Below are positions 14,270 through 28,100 of a stretch of 64,000 nucleotides of DNA, piece by piece. Source of the stretch: Phylloscopus collybita. Taxonomy: Eukaryota; Chordata; Aves; Passeriformes; Phylloscopidae. The stretch lies in NCBI GenBank assembly GCA_027886175.1, contig JAJNNQ010000016.1:997001-1061000 (forward strand). The letters are read 5' to 3'. The notes under the pieces were generated by a model, which saw only the letters and a program-made list of their open reading frames with translations, did no database searches and was not told the DNA's origin. The position numbers and the translations under genes were made by a program. How positions within the stretch are numbered: the first letter of the stretch is position 1; each line of letters starts with the position of its first letter.

Positions 14270-14480
14270 GCGTGATAGCCTCCTTGTTCCAAAACATTCG
14301 TTTTCCCAGCGACTCTTTTCGGCCATTGCTCTCAGAAGAATTTTCTGTAGGCTGGGAATAGGTTATATTTAGTGTGTGTACTTTATTTCTGCTTCTAGAG
14401 CTGACTCTCTTGCTCTGTTTTTAAATGAACTACTTCCAAACCTTTCGCGGCGAGGCGTACGAGCCCGAAACCGTAAATGA
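14270..14480. promoter_or_regulatory. Local CpG cluster, possible regulatory element
   Basis: CpG is otherwise scarce in this intron. About seven CpGs occur within some 29 bases around 14446-14475 (TCGCGGCGAGGCGTACG and the bases after it), and several more at 14271-14330. The surrounding sequence is AT-rich with homeodomain-type TAAT motifs. This could be an unmethylated intronic enhancer or alternative promoter, or simply a chance cluster. No start codon with a convincing protein follows on either strand. Confidence 0.2.
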
Positions 14481-15847
14481 GTGGCTTTGCTGGGAAGAGG
14501 GGGTCTGTCGCAGCCAGGCTGTTCTGGCTTTGCCCCCCTCAGTGACCTGTGCTGGGAGCATGTCCCCACGGTGGCAGGAAGAGGTTTGCCTGCACACACA
14601 GCTCCCTTGCAGCCAAAGGGAAGGCAGCACAGCTCTGCAGCCACATCAAAGGCAGAGGTGTTAATCCAGGGCTTGTGCTGAGCTCTGCTCGCCACGCCCC
14701 AGGTGAGGCTTTCATAGACTCTGCTTGTCTGCAGGGCAGGGAAAAAAGGGCTCCTTGGGGTTTGCTGCAACCAAAGAGCATCACCTGGAGCAGGCAGAGG
14801 TTGGCACTGCGCTCAGCTTTTCGTGGCACAAACGGGCTCTCGGGTTAGGGACCGCAAATGGATGTCTCGGTGGGCACAGCTGGGATAAAATCTCCTTTCA
14901 ATAGGAGATTGTGCAGGCTGCTGCCTTCAAGGGGAGAGCACAGAGGAGATGCTTCTCATTTCTACCTTTATTCTACTTAGTCACCTTGATCTTTCCCCTG
15001 TTCCTAAGGCACCAGTAAGTAAAAAAGCAAGATGTGTGAGAGAAAAAGAAACCACCTTGCATCTCCTTTTGCTTCCTTACTTTGTTTTGCAGTGAAGTCA
15101 TGTTAATAATGCAACGCTGGCTGTCAGATTTTTTGAAGTAGGATTGTGGATGAGGCATTCTAGACAAAACTTAAAAATCAAAACTTGCTCTTTCACTCCA
15201 GCCTTGAAGCCACCCTATGTCACAGTTAAGCACTTAGCTGCAAATGATTAGCCAAAAAATTCTTAGAGATCTGCCAGTGCTGATCTCTGTTCTATCTGAA
15301 GATGATTTTGCTAAGCAGCTGAAGGTGCTGCCCTGCCATATCCCTGAATGTGTTACTATCTCCTGTAAATAAGGTCTTGAAGATGAAATGAAAGACAAAT
15401 CCTTTGGCCAAATGTGTATGCATTCATTTAGCAGAAGACTGAGACAGCATAAAGCATCCCCACGAGCATTTAGAACTAAAATTACGTTTTCCAATGTCTG
15501 TGAATTTCGCTTTGCAATGTTAAAATATTCAGAGGTTTTTATTAAGTATGATTTTATGTGTCTTTTTAAGTAGACAGATGAAATGCTGAAAGTTTTTTGG
15601 GAACTTTCACTGAATATTTGAAGCCATTTGGAAGGAAGTAAGAGTCTGGTCCCTTAATAAAGCTCTTACTATATGAAGTCAGTGGTAATTTTGTCTTTGG
15701 TTTCAGAGAGGAAACCATTTGTATTTGCTATAGTGATGAAAGACCTCTGGTTTTTTCTTAATGCCAGCATTCCAAAAACCCTGTTCAATTATAAAAAACT
15801 GTTGTTTTCTATTGATAGTAAAATAGCCAGCATAATTAGAATTACTG

Positions 15848-15890
15848 AAAAAAAAAAAAAAAACCAAAATCAAGGAAGATTTTTTTTTTT
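15848..15890. repeat. A16 ... T11 inverted homopolymer pair
   Basis: An A16 run at 15848-15863 and a T11 run at 15880-15890 are separated by 16 bases, so the transcript could form a simple A:U hairpin. This is probably a low-complexity feature only. Confidence 0.8.
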
Positions 15891-16536
15891 AAGTTTATTA
15901 GGCCACTTGAGGTGTTTGCAGTATGCCTAAAATGTTGCTTTACTGGTTTGTTACATCCTTTATCATTAATTTGGGTCACATAGGACTTGAGCAGAAATGT
16001 TTTTGCCACTCTCACAGAAAGGCTCTGTGGCATTCCATATTTCCTCTTCCAACATAAGAAACTGCTGAAGAAGTTACACATGTGTTGGGGGTAGCATACC
16101 ACTGGTTTTGGTATCTCAGAACAGTAGAGAAGTTGGCTAAAGGGAATTTGGCTCCTTGAAAGTTTAATAAATACTGGAATTCTGGTGAAATTCTAGAAGT
16201 TATGGAAATGCTGAAGTCCTGGAAGTGTTGCAGAATAACAGGCAGAGGGTGGCTAACGTGCTATGAATTGATTAACTGTTACAATTCATGAGCAGAGTGA
16301 TGAATAAGCTGATAAAATATTCTGATAACATAAAGAATAGACTTTTAATTAATACCAGTCAAATGACTTTGTGGAAGATGTGTAATGTCCAAAAAATGTG
16401 ATACCTTGATTAACTTCTAAATAGCTTCCTTGATTATCTCTAAAGTTTGGTTTAAAAAACCCCAGCCTTGTTTAATGTAAGTAACTTTTTGCATTAAGTG
16501 TAATTAATCTTCTGCAGAAGACCAATTCCCAGCATT

Positions 16537-16815
16537 ATCACAGAATCACAGAAGAGTTTGGGTTGGAAGGGACCTTAAAGATCATCCAGTTCCAGCCCTT
16601 GCACTAGAGCAGGCTCCATCCTGGTCCTGCCAGGGATCCAGGGGCAGCCACAGCCAGCCCTGCCCACCCTCCCAGGGGAGAATATCTTCCTGATATCTGA
16701 TCTAATTCCATCCTCTGGCAGTCTGAAGGCATCACCCCTTGTGCTGTCACGACATGCCCTTGAGAAGAGTCCCCTCTTAGTGCTGTGCAGACAATATGCT
16801 GAAAGGGAGCAGGAG
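16537..16815 (-). mobile_element. CR1 LINE 3' fragment, minus strand, with terminal repeats
   Basis: The left end reads ATCACAGAATCACAGAA, the reverse complement of two copies of the 3'-terminal octamer-like repeat of CR1. The GGGTTGGAAGGGACCTTAAAG block and about 230 bases of degenerate 3' UTR and ORF2 end follow. The element is 5'-truncated and antisense to ERC1. Retention of the terminal repeat suggests it is less decayed than the 7.0 kb copy. Confidence 0.9.
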
Positions 16816-19800
16816 CTGTCAGCATTTTCCCAGTGCAGTTAAAACTGAGCAGCGACGTTGATTTTTGAGTTTAATAGATTTTGTGCTGGGCTTGATGCTG
16901 AGAATCATTTGATCAGGGAGCTGGAAGCAAGTCTAAAGTGGCAGTGCAGGGGATACAGAAAGTGGTGGGGTGTTCCCTAATGGTGAGAGCAGACATGCAG
17001 GGCCACTTCAATTGCTGCTTAGTGCAAGCTCCTTTACACAGAGTGCATGGGAACACGGAGCAGAGAAATCAGAACAATGTGAAGTCTACTGTGCACTATC
17101 TGGAAAGGAGTGACTTGGAAAAGATCTGGCCATGTTATGGAAAATGTGTGCTCTTGGCAGCAGAAGGACTTTGGCTACATAAAAACAGGATTAATGAGTA
17201 TGAATAGAATGAAGGTTTTAGTTCTGTTTTATAGGATAGTTGATACAGTTGTCACAAGACTCTGTATGGTCCTAATATCTAGAAAATCAAATAATAGTAA
17301 TATTAGAACACTTGATTCAAGGAGAGACAGTCAAAACAAGGATCATTAGCTAGAAACTGAGAGCAGAAGGGTTGGAAATAGAAAGACATGAGTGAAAATT
17401 ATTAATCACTGGGACAAACTCACAAGGACAGCAGCCAGTTCCTCATGGCTTTCAGTCCCGAGTGGATGTCCTTTTCCTAAGCCCCCCAGAATAAATGATT
17501 GGGAGCAACTGGGTAAAATGTAAATATTTATTCTGTACAGGAAAGCAGACTGGATAAAATCAATAAGCCTTAGTTCTGCCTACTGTAAGCTCTGAAACAA
17601 TCCACAGAAGTCAAGGAGATCCTTTAAGTAGCATAAAACAAAATAAAATAAAAGCAGGTGGCAGAAGTTATTTTCTACACTACTGTTTTCCCTTGTAGGA
17701 AAAGTAATTGTGAAACAAATAGCTTCAAGAGGTTCAGTCTTGGATAAATCAGATGGGTTTATTGCTGCTTACATCTGTTTTATCAATCCTTTCCTTCTCC
17801 TCTTTCCTTACCTGGATATTTTTTTGGTTTGACTGGTTCAATAGCATTCTTAACTTACAGTATTTGATGAATTCTCATCTAAATTTTCCCAAAACTTCCT
17901 CTGCTCTATCGCTTTTTCTTATGTTTTTGTCCTCTGAGCATCTTTCAGGTGTGTCTGTTTTCCGTGGAGCAGCTTCCCAGGGACATGTTACTTTGTTATG
18001 GATGTAGTTTTAAGATCCAAAAGAACTTTGAAGAGTAAAAGTTGCCAGGATTTTTTCCACTGCTTGCAGTGGTTGCACAGAATGACTCGCTGTCATCAAA
18101 GCTGCAGGAAAATCTTGCCTTTAAATGCTCAAAGGGGAGCTTCCCTTCCCTTTTCTTAATCATGAATGATGCATAGTGAAACAAATACACCCAAGCTTAG
18201 CTCTGGTTTTGGTGATCCATTGTGGATCTGAAGGAGGCAAAGCAAGTTTTCCTTCTGTCCTGTTCTGTGGGAGCATGGGGAGCTCCCATTGGAAGTGTCC
18301 TGTTGCTTCCAAGGAGAGCAGCACAAGTGCACAGCTGCAATCCAAGCCAGCCATGGCAGCTTGCTCCTCTGCAGCCTGCAAGGTCTGTGTGGTTGGAATG
18401 TTTAGAGGGGTAAAGCTGCACAGCGTTCTGAGTGTGGAAAATACCCACTGCTTTGTTTCGTGCCTTAAAATGAGCTCTTCTCCTTCTCCTGGAAACGTAA
18501 GCTGTGGTGTCAGAGCAACATTACTCTTAGCTGGGAGGGAGATTTCTCAGGAGTCTAACAAGCCCATCATCTCTGTCAGCACCTCAGTTTCTTTCCAGAT
18601 GCCAAACCCAAGACTCAGATCGCAGCCCTTGATCGCAGTGAGAACATCCGTATTACAGCCTAGATTGCTGTGTGTCAGATTCTTCAGCTTGCAAAGGAGA
18701 AAACCCTTCCAGTGCAGGATCTGCCTGCAAACAGAGAAACCAATGATTTCCCTTGCAATTCCTCTGTTGCCTTAATGTTTTGAGTCAAATCCTGACAATG
18801 CAGAAGAGACCTAAAAGCTAAAATGGAGTGAAAAGCAACCTATGGAGAGTGTGTGTTTGCTGGGTGGGGAGCTGTGGCTGAAGGATGGGATGATATCAGA
18901 GTTGCCTGCACGGTGGTGTCCCCACAGGAAGGTGCAGCAGGGGGAGGCTCTCTCTCTGAAGGTGCTGCTGGGGTGAAGGCAGCAGGGCCAGCCAGGAGAG
19001 GCTCAGCCCCATTGTTCTGTAAAGCACTGCAGGCCTGTCCAGGTGTCCTGATTTAAAGGCTGCTCCTTGAGACAGGAAATTGTATCTTGTTCTGAGGTTT
19101 ACTGTAATAAAGTACATAGTCCTGGGGGAATGTGCTGCTGGGCCCATGAATCACTTTATGGGGCTGGCTGTTGTGACCTCAGCCCTGTGATTTATTCAGG
19201 CCATACCGCAGCAGGAATGGCAAAAATGCGAGCGGCGCGTGGTCTGCCCAGCCAGATGGGCTTTGCCTGGGAGGCTGCCAGAGATGCAGAGAGGCAGCTC
19301 TGCTCGGGGCTGCCCCTGCCACTGGCTGTGCCCCCTCTGCCCTGTGTCTGCTGGGCAATCCTCCTGCTGCTCAGGTGTTTCCTTGGCAGTCCCTTGTAGC
19401 TCCCGTGGTGCGGTCGTGGTGCTCCCAGCAGAAATAAGGCACCTCCAAGCGTGCAAGGTTTTGGGAATCCCTCTGCTCCTTACAGCTAACAATAAACAAC
19501 ACACTGACTGCTTCCAGCTCAGAATGCCCCTGTTTTACAGATGTTACCAGATGTGCTCTTTAGGAAATGCTAGCTGTTGCATTTCGAGGGGCAGTGAAAT
19601 GATGTGCTTTTGGTGGAATCTCAGGAGCGGGGAGTAGCTCCCGACTCTCAGCTCCACTGAGCCAGGTTTCCATTCCAGCTGACACTGGTTCTTTACATGT
19701 TTTGCATTTGGCACTCGCTAGTTTTAAAATCTAGCACTTTCCTTTGGTGCTGGTCTTTCTGTTTTTGAAATATTTTTCTGTGTGAAGCATCCTGATATTT

Positions 19801-22174
19801 TCCTGTAAAGTCATTACTCTGTACTCTTCAGAAAATGCTCAGAATTTTTATTGATGTGCAGAATACCTATTTCTTACAGATAATTGCAGGATTAAAAGTT
19901 GTCCGTGTCACACATATTCACCCTGCCTTGCAGTTATTTTCTGCCCCTTTATTTTTTTTATTTACTTTCTTTTTTTAATAAAGTAGATAAAATAAACATC
20001 CTAAAATTCAGCAAGAATTTTTTTGCAAGAAATTAACCTCGCCACATATCTTAATAAGTAAGTAGACACCAAATGATAATTCTTAACAATTGTACAACTA
20101 ATTAAAGGTCAACTTTACCAAAAGAAGCAAGCTGTTACTTAGAGGAAGGTAGGGGAACTTTCATTTATCTGTGGTACAGGCAGGTTTTCATGAGAGCCAG
20201 TTTCTTGTGTGATACAAGCTGGTTTAATTCTGTTGCTTCAATTTCATAGCCTCAAAATTGGAGGTTTATTCCTTTTTCTAAGATGCTAGGAGTTACATCT
20301 GTACATTTTATCTGTGATTATGATTCTTCAGTAAGGCAGTTTGGGCAGGATTGTTGTTTAACCCACAGCATAAACACAGCTTCACATTTGTCCCCTTGAA
20401 AAGGTGTTGGTTGCAAGAATGTGCTAAATTGAAGTTTTTCCAGCTTCCTCACATATGAATGACCTGCTCTCTCACTTTCTGTGTGTGGCTTAAGCTTCAC
20501 CTACCTTGTATGTGATGATGAATCAGGCAGTAACAGCTTACTTGGAGATGGTTGAGCTTCCCTTTATTTCAATAAAACTCTTTAGATCTGTGCACGAGAA
20601 AAGGCTTTGAATATGAGTGTATCATTCCTGTGCTTAGCAGGGATCTGATAAAGGCTTGTCAAAGGTCTCTCTGCATGGTTTAGATCAGGCTTAACAGAGC
20701 TTGTTCTGGAGCAGAGGACACATGCTCAGTCTTTTAAACCTTTTGCTGCATGCAGCTCTGGTTTCCTCTCGTGAGGAGCAGGCACTGGATAGAGTAGAAC
20801 AGAAAGGAAGGTGGTAGGATGCTCCCTAATTGCTGTAGAATGGCAATTGCTTCAAGCATCTGGAAAGTTATCTTCAGAACCCATCAGAAAAGGCTGCAGT
20901 GCCCATTCAAACAAACCTTCTGCACTCAGGGACTGCAAGTAGCTACACCTGCTTTCAGACCCAGATCTGAAAAAGGAAATTAAATGAAACCTCTCAGGCC
21001 CCTTCTGCTGCAATTACGGAACTAAATATATCCAAATTTTATCCACAGCCCCTGACACCTGCTCCATTTCTGTCCTCAACCCTTTCAACAACTCCTGCTT
21101 GCTTAGAAACACTTTTTTTTGGCACTACTTAAGCAGAAGTCATTGGAGCTACCAGGAGCAGGAGGCAAAGTGATGCCTCAGTGTTTAATGAAACTGCTTC
21201 CAGCCTCTTACTCCCCTGATGCTGCTATTCCTGTCCTTACCCAGACACTTGGCATTCTTGTGCTCCTTTTTGAATCCCTCTCCTGGGCAGCAGCAGCAAC
21301 CAGAGGAGACTGAAATACAGGTACAGTTATGGTTGGGATGGGGTAGAGATCAGCATTAGTGCTGCTGTTGTTACTGCCTCCAAAGCCCAAATATATCCTT
21401 TGCAGAATTAATATAAGAAGGTCTGACCTTGAGGAAAATATTTCTTTTTAGAAATCAAAGTGGTTCTGGAAGAGAAGCTTGAACAAATGTACAAAAGAAC
21501 CCTCAGAGAAGAAGGAGTAGGAAGTTAGGGGAGGCACATCCAGGTTGGTATTCAGATGGACAATCAAGGATGAAAGCAATCCAGAGCTCTGACAGGGAAA
21601 TCTGTTCAATGGTACCTGTGGCAGAGTGTTCAGGTGTTTGTAAAAGAACAATGAAATGAAGTAGCTCTGTCTGGTATGTAACATGAAACTGGATGTCACA
21701 GGGATAACAGCAATTAGTGAGAAACAGACTGATATTCAGAGCTGGAATGTGGGTACAAGTGGCTCAGGAAAGCTAAAAATGGAAGTAATGGTGTTGTGTG
21801 TTAATTAGACTGGAGGTTTTGAGGAAATAAGAAAGAGTATCAATTATAGCAGTACTCTGAGTCAAAGTGATGTAAGTAATAGAAGTTGCACAAAGAGAGT
21901 GGATGGCATCCTGCTATGGATTTTAGGTATAATGTCTTGTTAAATGTAAGCAATAATGGAGAGATGTGTTTGTAGGATATATCTGGTTGTTGGGTACAAA
22001 GCAGAGAAATTGCCAGGCTTGTTAATGTGACTACATAATGACTACAGCACCAAGATGTAATGGGTGTGAGGCTTCAGGATTGTAGTAAGTGGTGATGACC
22101 CTAGAGAGGAAATCATCACCAAAACTGATTTCAGCTGTAGTGATCACAAATTGAAAAAAATCTAAATTCAAATT

Positions 22175-22197
22175 AAAAAAAAAAAAAAAAAAAAAAA
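22175..22197. repeat. A23 homopolymer
   Basis: This is an uninterrupted run of 23 A. I looked upstream for a processed transcript ending here (coding frame, AATAAA within 30 bases) and found none that was convincing. Confidence 0.85.
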
Positions 22198-25100
22198 GCT
22201 CAGCTAGAAAAATGAAGTTTTCAATTTTAAAGTAATAGGCTGAAAAATGGACACTACTAGGTAGCAAGTAATTTGGACATAACAACACAGGAGGTTCATG
22301 TAGAGGAAGCAGGGCATTTATTTAAATCAAAAGTCCAAAACTGTAAGGTCTTTGCAACCCAAACAAAAGGGGGAAAGTTTAAGAAAGTTACAAAGTTGTG
22401 TATCTGTATCCAAAAGGGAATTGGCAGCAGCCTTAAAAACTGGTCAAAAGAGACATTTAGGGGAAACAAACATCGTAGGAATAAAGTGAGAATTGTGAAA
22501 ATTTGTCCTGAATGAGACCTCCCAAAAGAAATAAAAACAAATAATAAATATTCTATAGCTGCTGCTACAAAAAGATCAAGAAAAGAAGTGAAGCCACAAT
22601 GCACTGCGGATAGGGATGGTGTGAATATGCTCCCAAAACTAAGTTATGGCTTTGCCTTGTTTTTCAGTGAGCTGATAAAATACAGAGGAAGGCAGGTATG
22701 ATCTCCTGTCAGAATGCCAGCCTGGAAATGAGATGGATGCAGAAGTGAGATAAATGATACTCACCAGAAATAACATAACCATAAATCAAACATTTAGCAA
22801 GGAGGTAGATGCTCTGTCTGTTTGATTTGAGTATAAAAACTGGATAAATTTCTTATAAAAACTGTGTTCTCAATCATGACTGGAGTTTTTCACTTGACCA
22901 GAAGCCACAGGGAGTTTACAGCATTGCTGTCAAAGTTTGACTGATAAAACTGAAATTTCTTTCTACCATCTTTCAGCCCAGGCCAGATTCAGAAAGCCAT
23001 CAAGACAATTGTTTTTGCTGCAGTAATTGTGGTTGATATGTTATAATCAGTGTGAATTCCATGATTCATTTTCCATTCTTTGGCAGTGCTGGCTGTGGCA
23101 GTGAAGGGTTTGGGACTGTCACAGCCTCAGGAAGAGCTGCAGCTCCTCCAGGGATGAGGAACCTGCGGTCGGATCTGGGTTCCTGGTGTTTATTCAGGGT
23201 TTATCTGGCTCCTCAGGCTGCAGTGCTGCTGACACCAGGGAGGGGCAGGGACCTGGCAATGGGAGGGCAGAACCATCTCCTGCCACAAGAGCCTGTCTTG
23301 TGTCAGCTTAAGCCAATTGTGAGAGCTGGAGCTCAACCTGTTCTTGAGCATGCCCCAGGACAAGCAGCTGGAGCTGTCTTCCTTGTAAGTTTTCCAAATC
23401 TGGTGGATGTATTCTGGTGGCCTCTGGTGCCTGGAGGAGCAATGAGTTTGTGCTCTGGCTGCACTGCTGTTAAACTGCAGAGGAAGAAAGAACGCCCGTT
23501 TCAGGAGTTCCTTCTCAGAAAAGCCAGCTCTGGGGAGCTGGAGAGCCCTGTAAGTACTGCTGCCTCCATCCAGATCCTGCACTGAAGGCTGCTGAAGCAA
23601 GGAAAGCTGCCTTTAAAAAAATCCTACCCTTCATAGGGACATATCTCCCATAATGTCGAGTGCCAGGATTGAAAGTTCCCTCTAAGATCTGCCAGCTGGG
23701 GGAACTTCCTCTTCACAGGCACCTGGGTAAGGCTCATGGGCTATCAGTTCAGCAGCTGCCAGGTTTTCACTGAGGTATTCATCAATAAAAGTAGTTCAGG
23801 AAATTAGGAGTGGGTTTGAAAGTTCTCTGTGAAAGTGTTAGGTTTTTTTCCTAGATATGCTGGCAGCCAGAGTCTAAGGCTGCACTGCAATTCTGAGTGC
23901 TCAGAGCTGAGACATGAGCAGGACTAGGAATTCCAGTTTTTACCTCTGGTGCCAAAGTGATAAAATTAAGATGGAAAGCCTAAGCATAAGAAGGGCTAAA
24001 ACATTGATGGGAAAGGTAATATAAAATATTTATAGGAGTACTTGTGACTTTATCAAACATGTTGAAGGAAAGGACTTTTAAAAGCTTATCCATCTTAGTA
24101 AAGAGTTCTGTGATTCTAGACAATTGTGATGTTAGAGAAAATATGTGCAGGAAAGTCTAAATATGTTACCAGTATCTTCTTTTTAAACAAGGGCAGTACA
24201 AGTGGTAATGCTTCCTGTGTCCTGGAATTCACAGTGATTATTATCACACCATTCTTATAATGGAAAACTAAAGGGACATCACTCTTGTGACCACACACAA
24301 CTGTATTCACCAAGAGTTTGTATTTTCGTCTTGTTTTCCAGTTGTGGTCACATGTATGCAATGACATTGAAGAGGTCAGTGGAAAGGTGTGCATTCAGAA
24401 AGCTTCACTTTGCTGATGACAAAAGACTCTCCTTTTCATCTCATTTGGTTTGCCTGAATTCTCAGTTTCTGTTTTGGTGGCTGTAAGACACGGAGCAGAG
24501 ATTAGGAAGGCTGCTGATGTGCCAGGCAGGCCAGGCAAAGGTGATGTGCTGATTCAGGAAACAAGCACTGCAGTGGAAGCAGTGTGGTGTTACCCCTTTT
24601 GACTGAAGGTTTAAGGCTGTGCTTTGGAAATTAATTTGCAGCCTGAGGTTTGATTATTCCCAGCTGCAATTAAAAAAAGCAGGTAGTACCTTTTGCCAAG
24701 TTGAATTATTTTCCCCACTCTCTTGCAGCAAGAGGTAGCTACTGTTTCTTTTGGATAAAAGTTTGCTCACTTTGGGATACTTTGAGCTACATCTTAAATG
24801 CTGCAGGAATTACAGCCAGTGCAGAATTTGGCAGCTTGCATACTAAGTGAGCTACTCGTGTGTTAGCATCATGAAATGTCATTCACTGGTGTAGTTGCCT
24901 TTTTCAAGGTTACTTTTAAGAATCAAATCCTGATACTCAGAGCTCTGCAAGGACTGTCTCCTCCCTGTGAGGTACTGCAGGTCAGAGTTTCTGAATTTTC
25001 TGAAGACGTTCTATAAGCAGCAAAAACAAACTGGGAAGGAATGTGGAGTTGAGGACTACTGCTGCAGTGGTAGGCACAGTTTATGATGGAGAGGACGATG

Positions 25101-28100
25101 TTGGGGCGCAGGGATCTGGCCCATGGAATCAGTGGTTTGGTGTGTTGTACTCCTGATTGCTTTTCAGGAGTTTATTAATAGAGTGTGACCCACCAAACCC
25201 CAACATTCTGCTAAAACCATGAAATCAGTGAATGCCATGTCCCAAGGCTTTTATGTTCCAAGCTGCTGCCTGTCTGTCCAGCTCTCATAACCCTTCACTG
25301 CTGTGTCCCAATCTCTCTGCCTGCGAGTTCTTCCTGCCCTTGTCACATCGTGGGAGGGTTTTGGATTCATATGCAAATGGTACCGTTCTGCATGTGATGG
25401 TGATTCACCAGGGTAAGTCTGACAAATGTCTCTGCTAGGAAAGCATGAAAAGCTTTTAGCAGCGTTTTCTGTAGGCCTGGAGTAAGTGCAGTGACAAAAA
25501 TGAGACAACCCAAACAAGTCCTGTACCAGTGGCACCTCTGGGGTGATTGATGCCCTCACCGTGAGGAACCAGTTCATGGAACAGGAGAATCTTTCCTAAA
25601 GGCACACCAGCCATAATTACAGTTTATCTTAAGAGGCCAGGATGAAAACGCTTCATCATCCCCCGTGGAAGTGCAACAGTCTCTGCTGAAGGGGCTGACT
25701 GGATTGCTGGGAGCTTCTAGCTACCTCATCTCTTCACATTTGTGTCAGACTTTTAAATATTTAGTTGAATGCCAGTTAGAAGGAAAACAGATTAGATCCC
25801 TATAATGCAGCTAGGGCTGATGGAATTACCCCAGTTCCTCTGTGACATTAAAATCAAAGCTGCTGCTGATGTCAGTGTTGCTTTCATATTATCTCTGACA
25901 CACTTTCAGAAATAGCAGATAGGAAGAAATTTCAGAGTTTGAAATAAAATTTGATTGAAACAATATATTTATAACATTTCTATATGGAATAAGTGTTCTC
26001 CCTGACATATGTAAACATATTCTTCTAATGAATATGTATAGTTTTCATGTTTTGGAGCATCATTAATTCAGCACTGTTTACAGCTTGTTATTCTTTCTAA
26101 TTATACAACTGATAAATATTCTGGTGCTATGACCCTGGGAACAGTACTGCAAAGTACAAAACTGCTTTTTAAAGTTCACCTCCTCCTGTGTTTTCCCAAA
26201 AGGATTCTTCCCCTTTACTAGGGAAGGGCTGGGAAGGAATTCTGTAGTCTTCTGAAACCAAGTGCTATAGAAACCTCTTTCAAGGCAGCTTGATTTTATT
26301 TGCATTAGTGATTAGTAGTAGTGTAACAGTGCACTATTGCCCAGTTATCTTCCCCAGCTCAGACACTTCTAGTCAAGAGCTGAAGGAGCATGCATTTGCA
26401 CAGTGGTTTTTGTGCATGTTGTCAAATCTGTGTCCTACTGGCCTGCAGTCATTATTCTATCCTGTAGCCATCTATTTTAAAAAGGCAAGCCCATCTTGCT
26501 TTGCATAATTTTTTGAAGACTGCAAACAGAGAAAATAATGTTGATACTGATCTTGAGATTATATCCACCATTGTGTCTTAAGAATTAAACCTACTGATTG
26601 TGATACCACTTCAGTCTGTATTGATCATGATCCACATTCAGTGAAAGGCTTCAGCCTAAGTAGAAGAAAAAAAACAATCTGGCTGTTTTGTCCAATTTGG
26701 AGTAAACCTTGAACCTGTTTGCAGTAGATTTTTCTACACTGTTGCCATTTCAGGTTTCCTTTGGTAGTGTTCAGTCTGTTGCAGAGTCTGCTTGCCTCTG
26801 GTGAGCCACTGTACAGCTCGGGCTGCAGAGCCTGCTCCAGTGGAGAGAGAAATGGGCAGTGTGCCCCTGCTGAGCTGATGTTGGCACAGCTACACGAGAT
26901 CCAGCATCTGAAACAGCTGAATTCACTTCAGTCAGCTGTGTCTGTCCAGTGGCTCTGGCCCTAGCCAGCACTTGAAAAGCTCAGCATCCTCGGGTTGTGC
27001 AGCACGTGTTGCCTGCTTATGGGAACATTCAGGACCTCCAGTGTTGTGAACTGAGGAGAAGCATTTTGCTGAGGAAGAGCCTGTAGCAGTGCCTGAGCCT
27101 CCAGGACTGACTGACTGCAGCACTCCTGATGGATAGGTTTGTTCACCTGCTGGCCCCACCATTCACACAGCAGCCCTTCTTCTCCCTCTTGCCCCATCAC
27201 CTGTCTCACAGCCTGTTCCTCTGGCCTCCCTGGGGAGAAAGCTCTCAGGAAGGGAAATAAGTCCCTTTTGTAGTGCTCTTCAAGCAGCAGCCTTGTCTTT
27301 TGCTTGGTAGGATGGCCTTTTTATGGTCTTGGCATCATCTGGCAGTAGCAAGCTCTGCTGAGAGCCATAGCTTGCCACTACTGACATGTCCCTTCCTGAC
27401 AGTGGCACCTGCACTTCTCTCACACGGAGCAGTTTACATTTAGCTTGCTAAAGTACGAAATGCAGCTACACTGCACTTACCACAGGGTATTTCTCTTACT
27501 TCTGTTCAAACTTCACTTTGTTTCAGTTTCAGAAAACAGTCAGAAAGCCACCATGGCTTTCACCCCACTTCTTGCCCAACACCCTCATCTCACAGCACAG
27601 CCCTGAGCTTTGGGCCAGTAGGGAGTTCTTTTCTAAGACATGGGGGCAGAGATATTTCAGCAGAAAAAAAACAAAAGTAAGGGGCTGCTATCCATATCTG
27701 ATTTTCCTGGCCTTGGGGGTTTTCACTTAAGAAGCAGAGATGGGCAACAAAGGATTTGATTGCAGAAGGTGTATGGCTTACATGCTATTTGGGGCAGCCC
27801 CAATTTCCATACCAGAGTAATGGCTCCATAGATAGAGTTACGGAGATATTCTTGGCTCTGCTCCTGAACCATCAGCGAGGATTGTGGGCTTACTATTAAA
27901 AGAATAAGTGTTTCTTTATAATCAAAACAGATTACTCTAAAGAAAGTGAAAATGACCAGAGCTCCAAGCCAGCCTGTCTTTCCCAGGATACCGATAGCTG
28001 GAAAAAAGCAGAGGTCATGGATCATGTTCTGTCACTTCACCCTATTGGTATTTTTCATGTTTCAGGCAGACGTCCAAAATTGGATACTTTTCCATAAAGC

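Noticed and set aside
14840..14850. GGGTTAGGG as an interstitial telomere repeat
   Set aside because: It is a single unit only, with no array, so it is chance.
16263..16289. ATGAATTG/CAATTCAT inverted repeat
   Set aside because: An 8-bp stem with an 11-base loop is expected by chance many times in a window of this size.
18176..18775. Longest open frame in the window, 199 codons, plus strand
   Set aside because: Composition is Ser/Cys/Val-rich without recognisable domains, splice signals or polyadenylation signals. One frame this long is not surprising in 64 kb of DNA with GC-rich patches, and no family similarity was recognised.
23052..23585. Plus-strand frame of 177 codons with an overlapping minus-strand frame of 136 codons
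   Set aside because: Both strands are open because the stretch is GC-rich, as expected for chance frames. No motifs were seen. A G-run cluster at 23238-23263 meets the quadruplex rule only loosely, with one 10-base loop.
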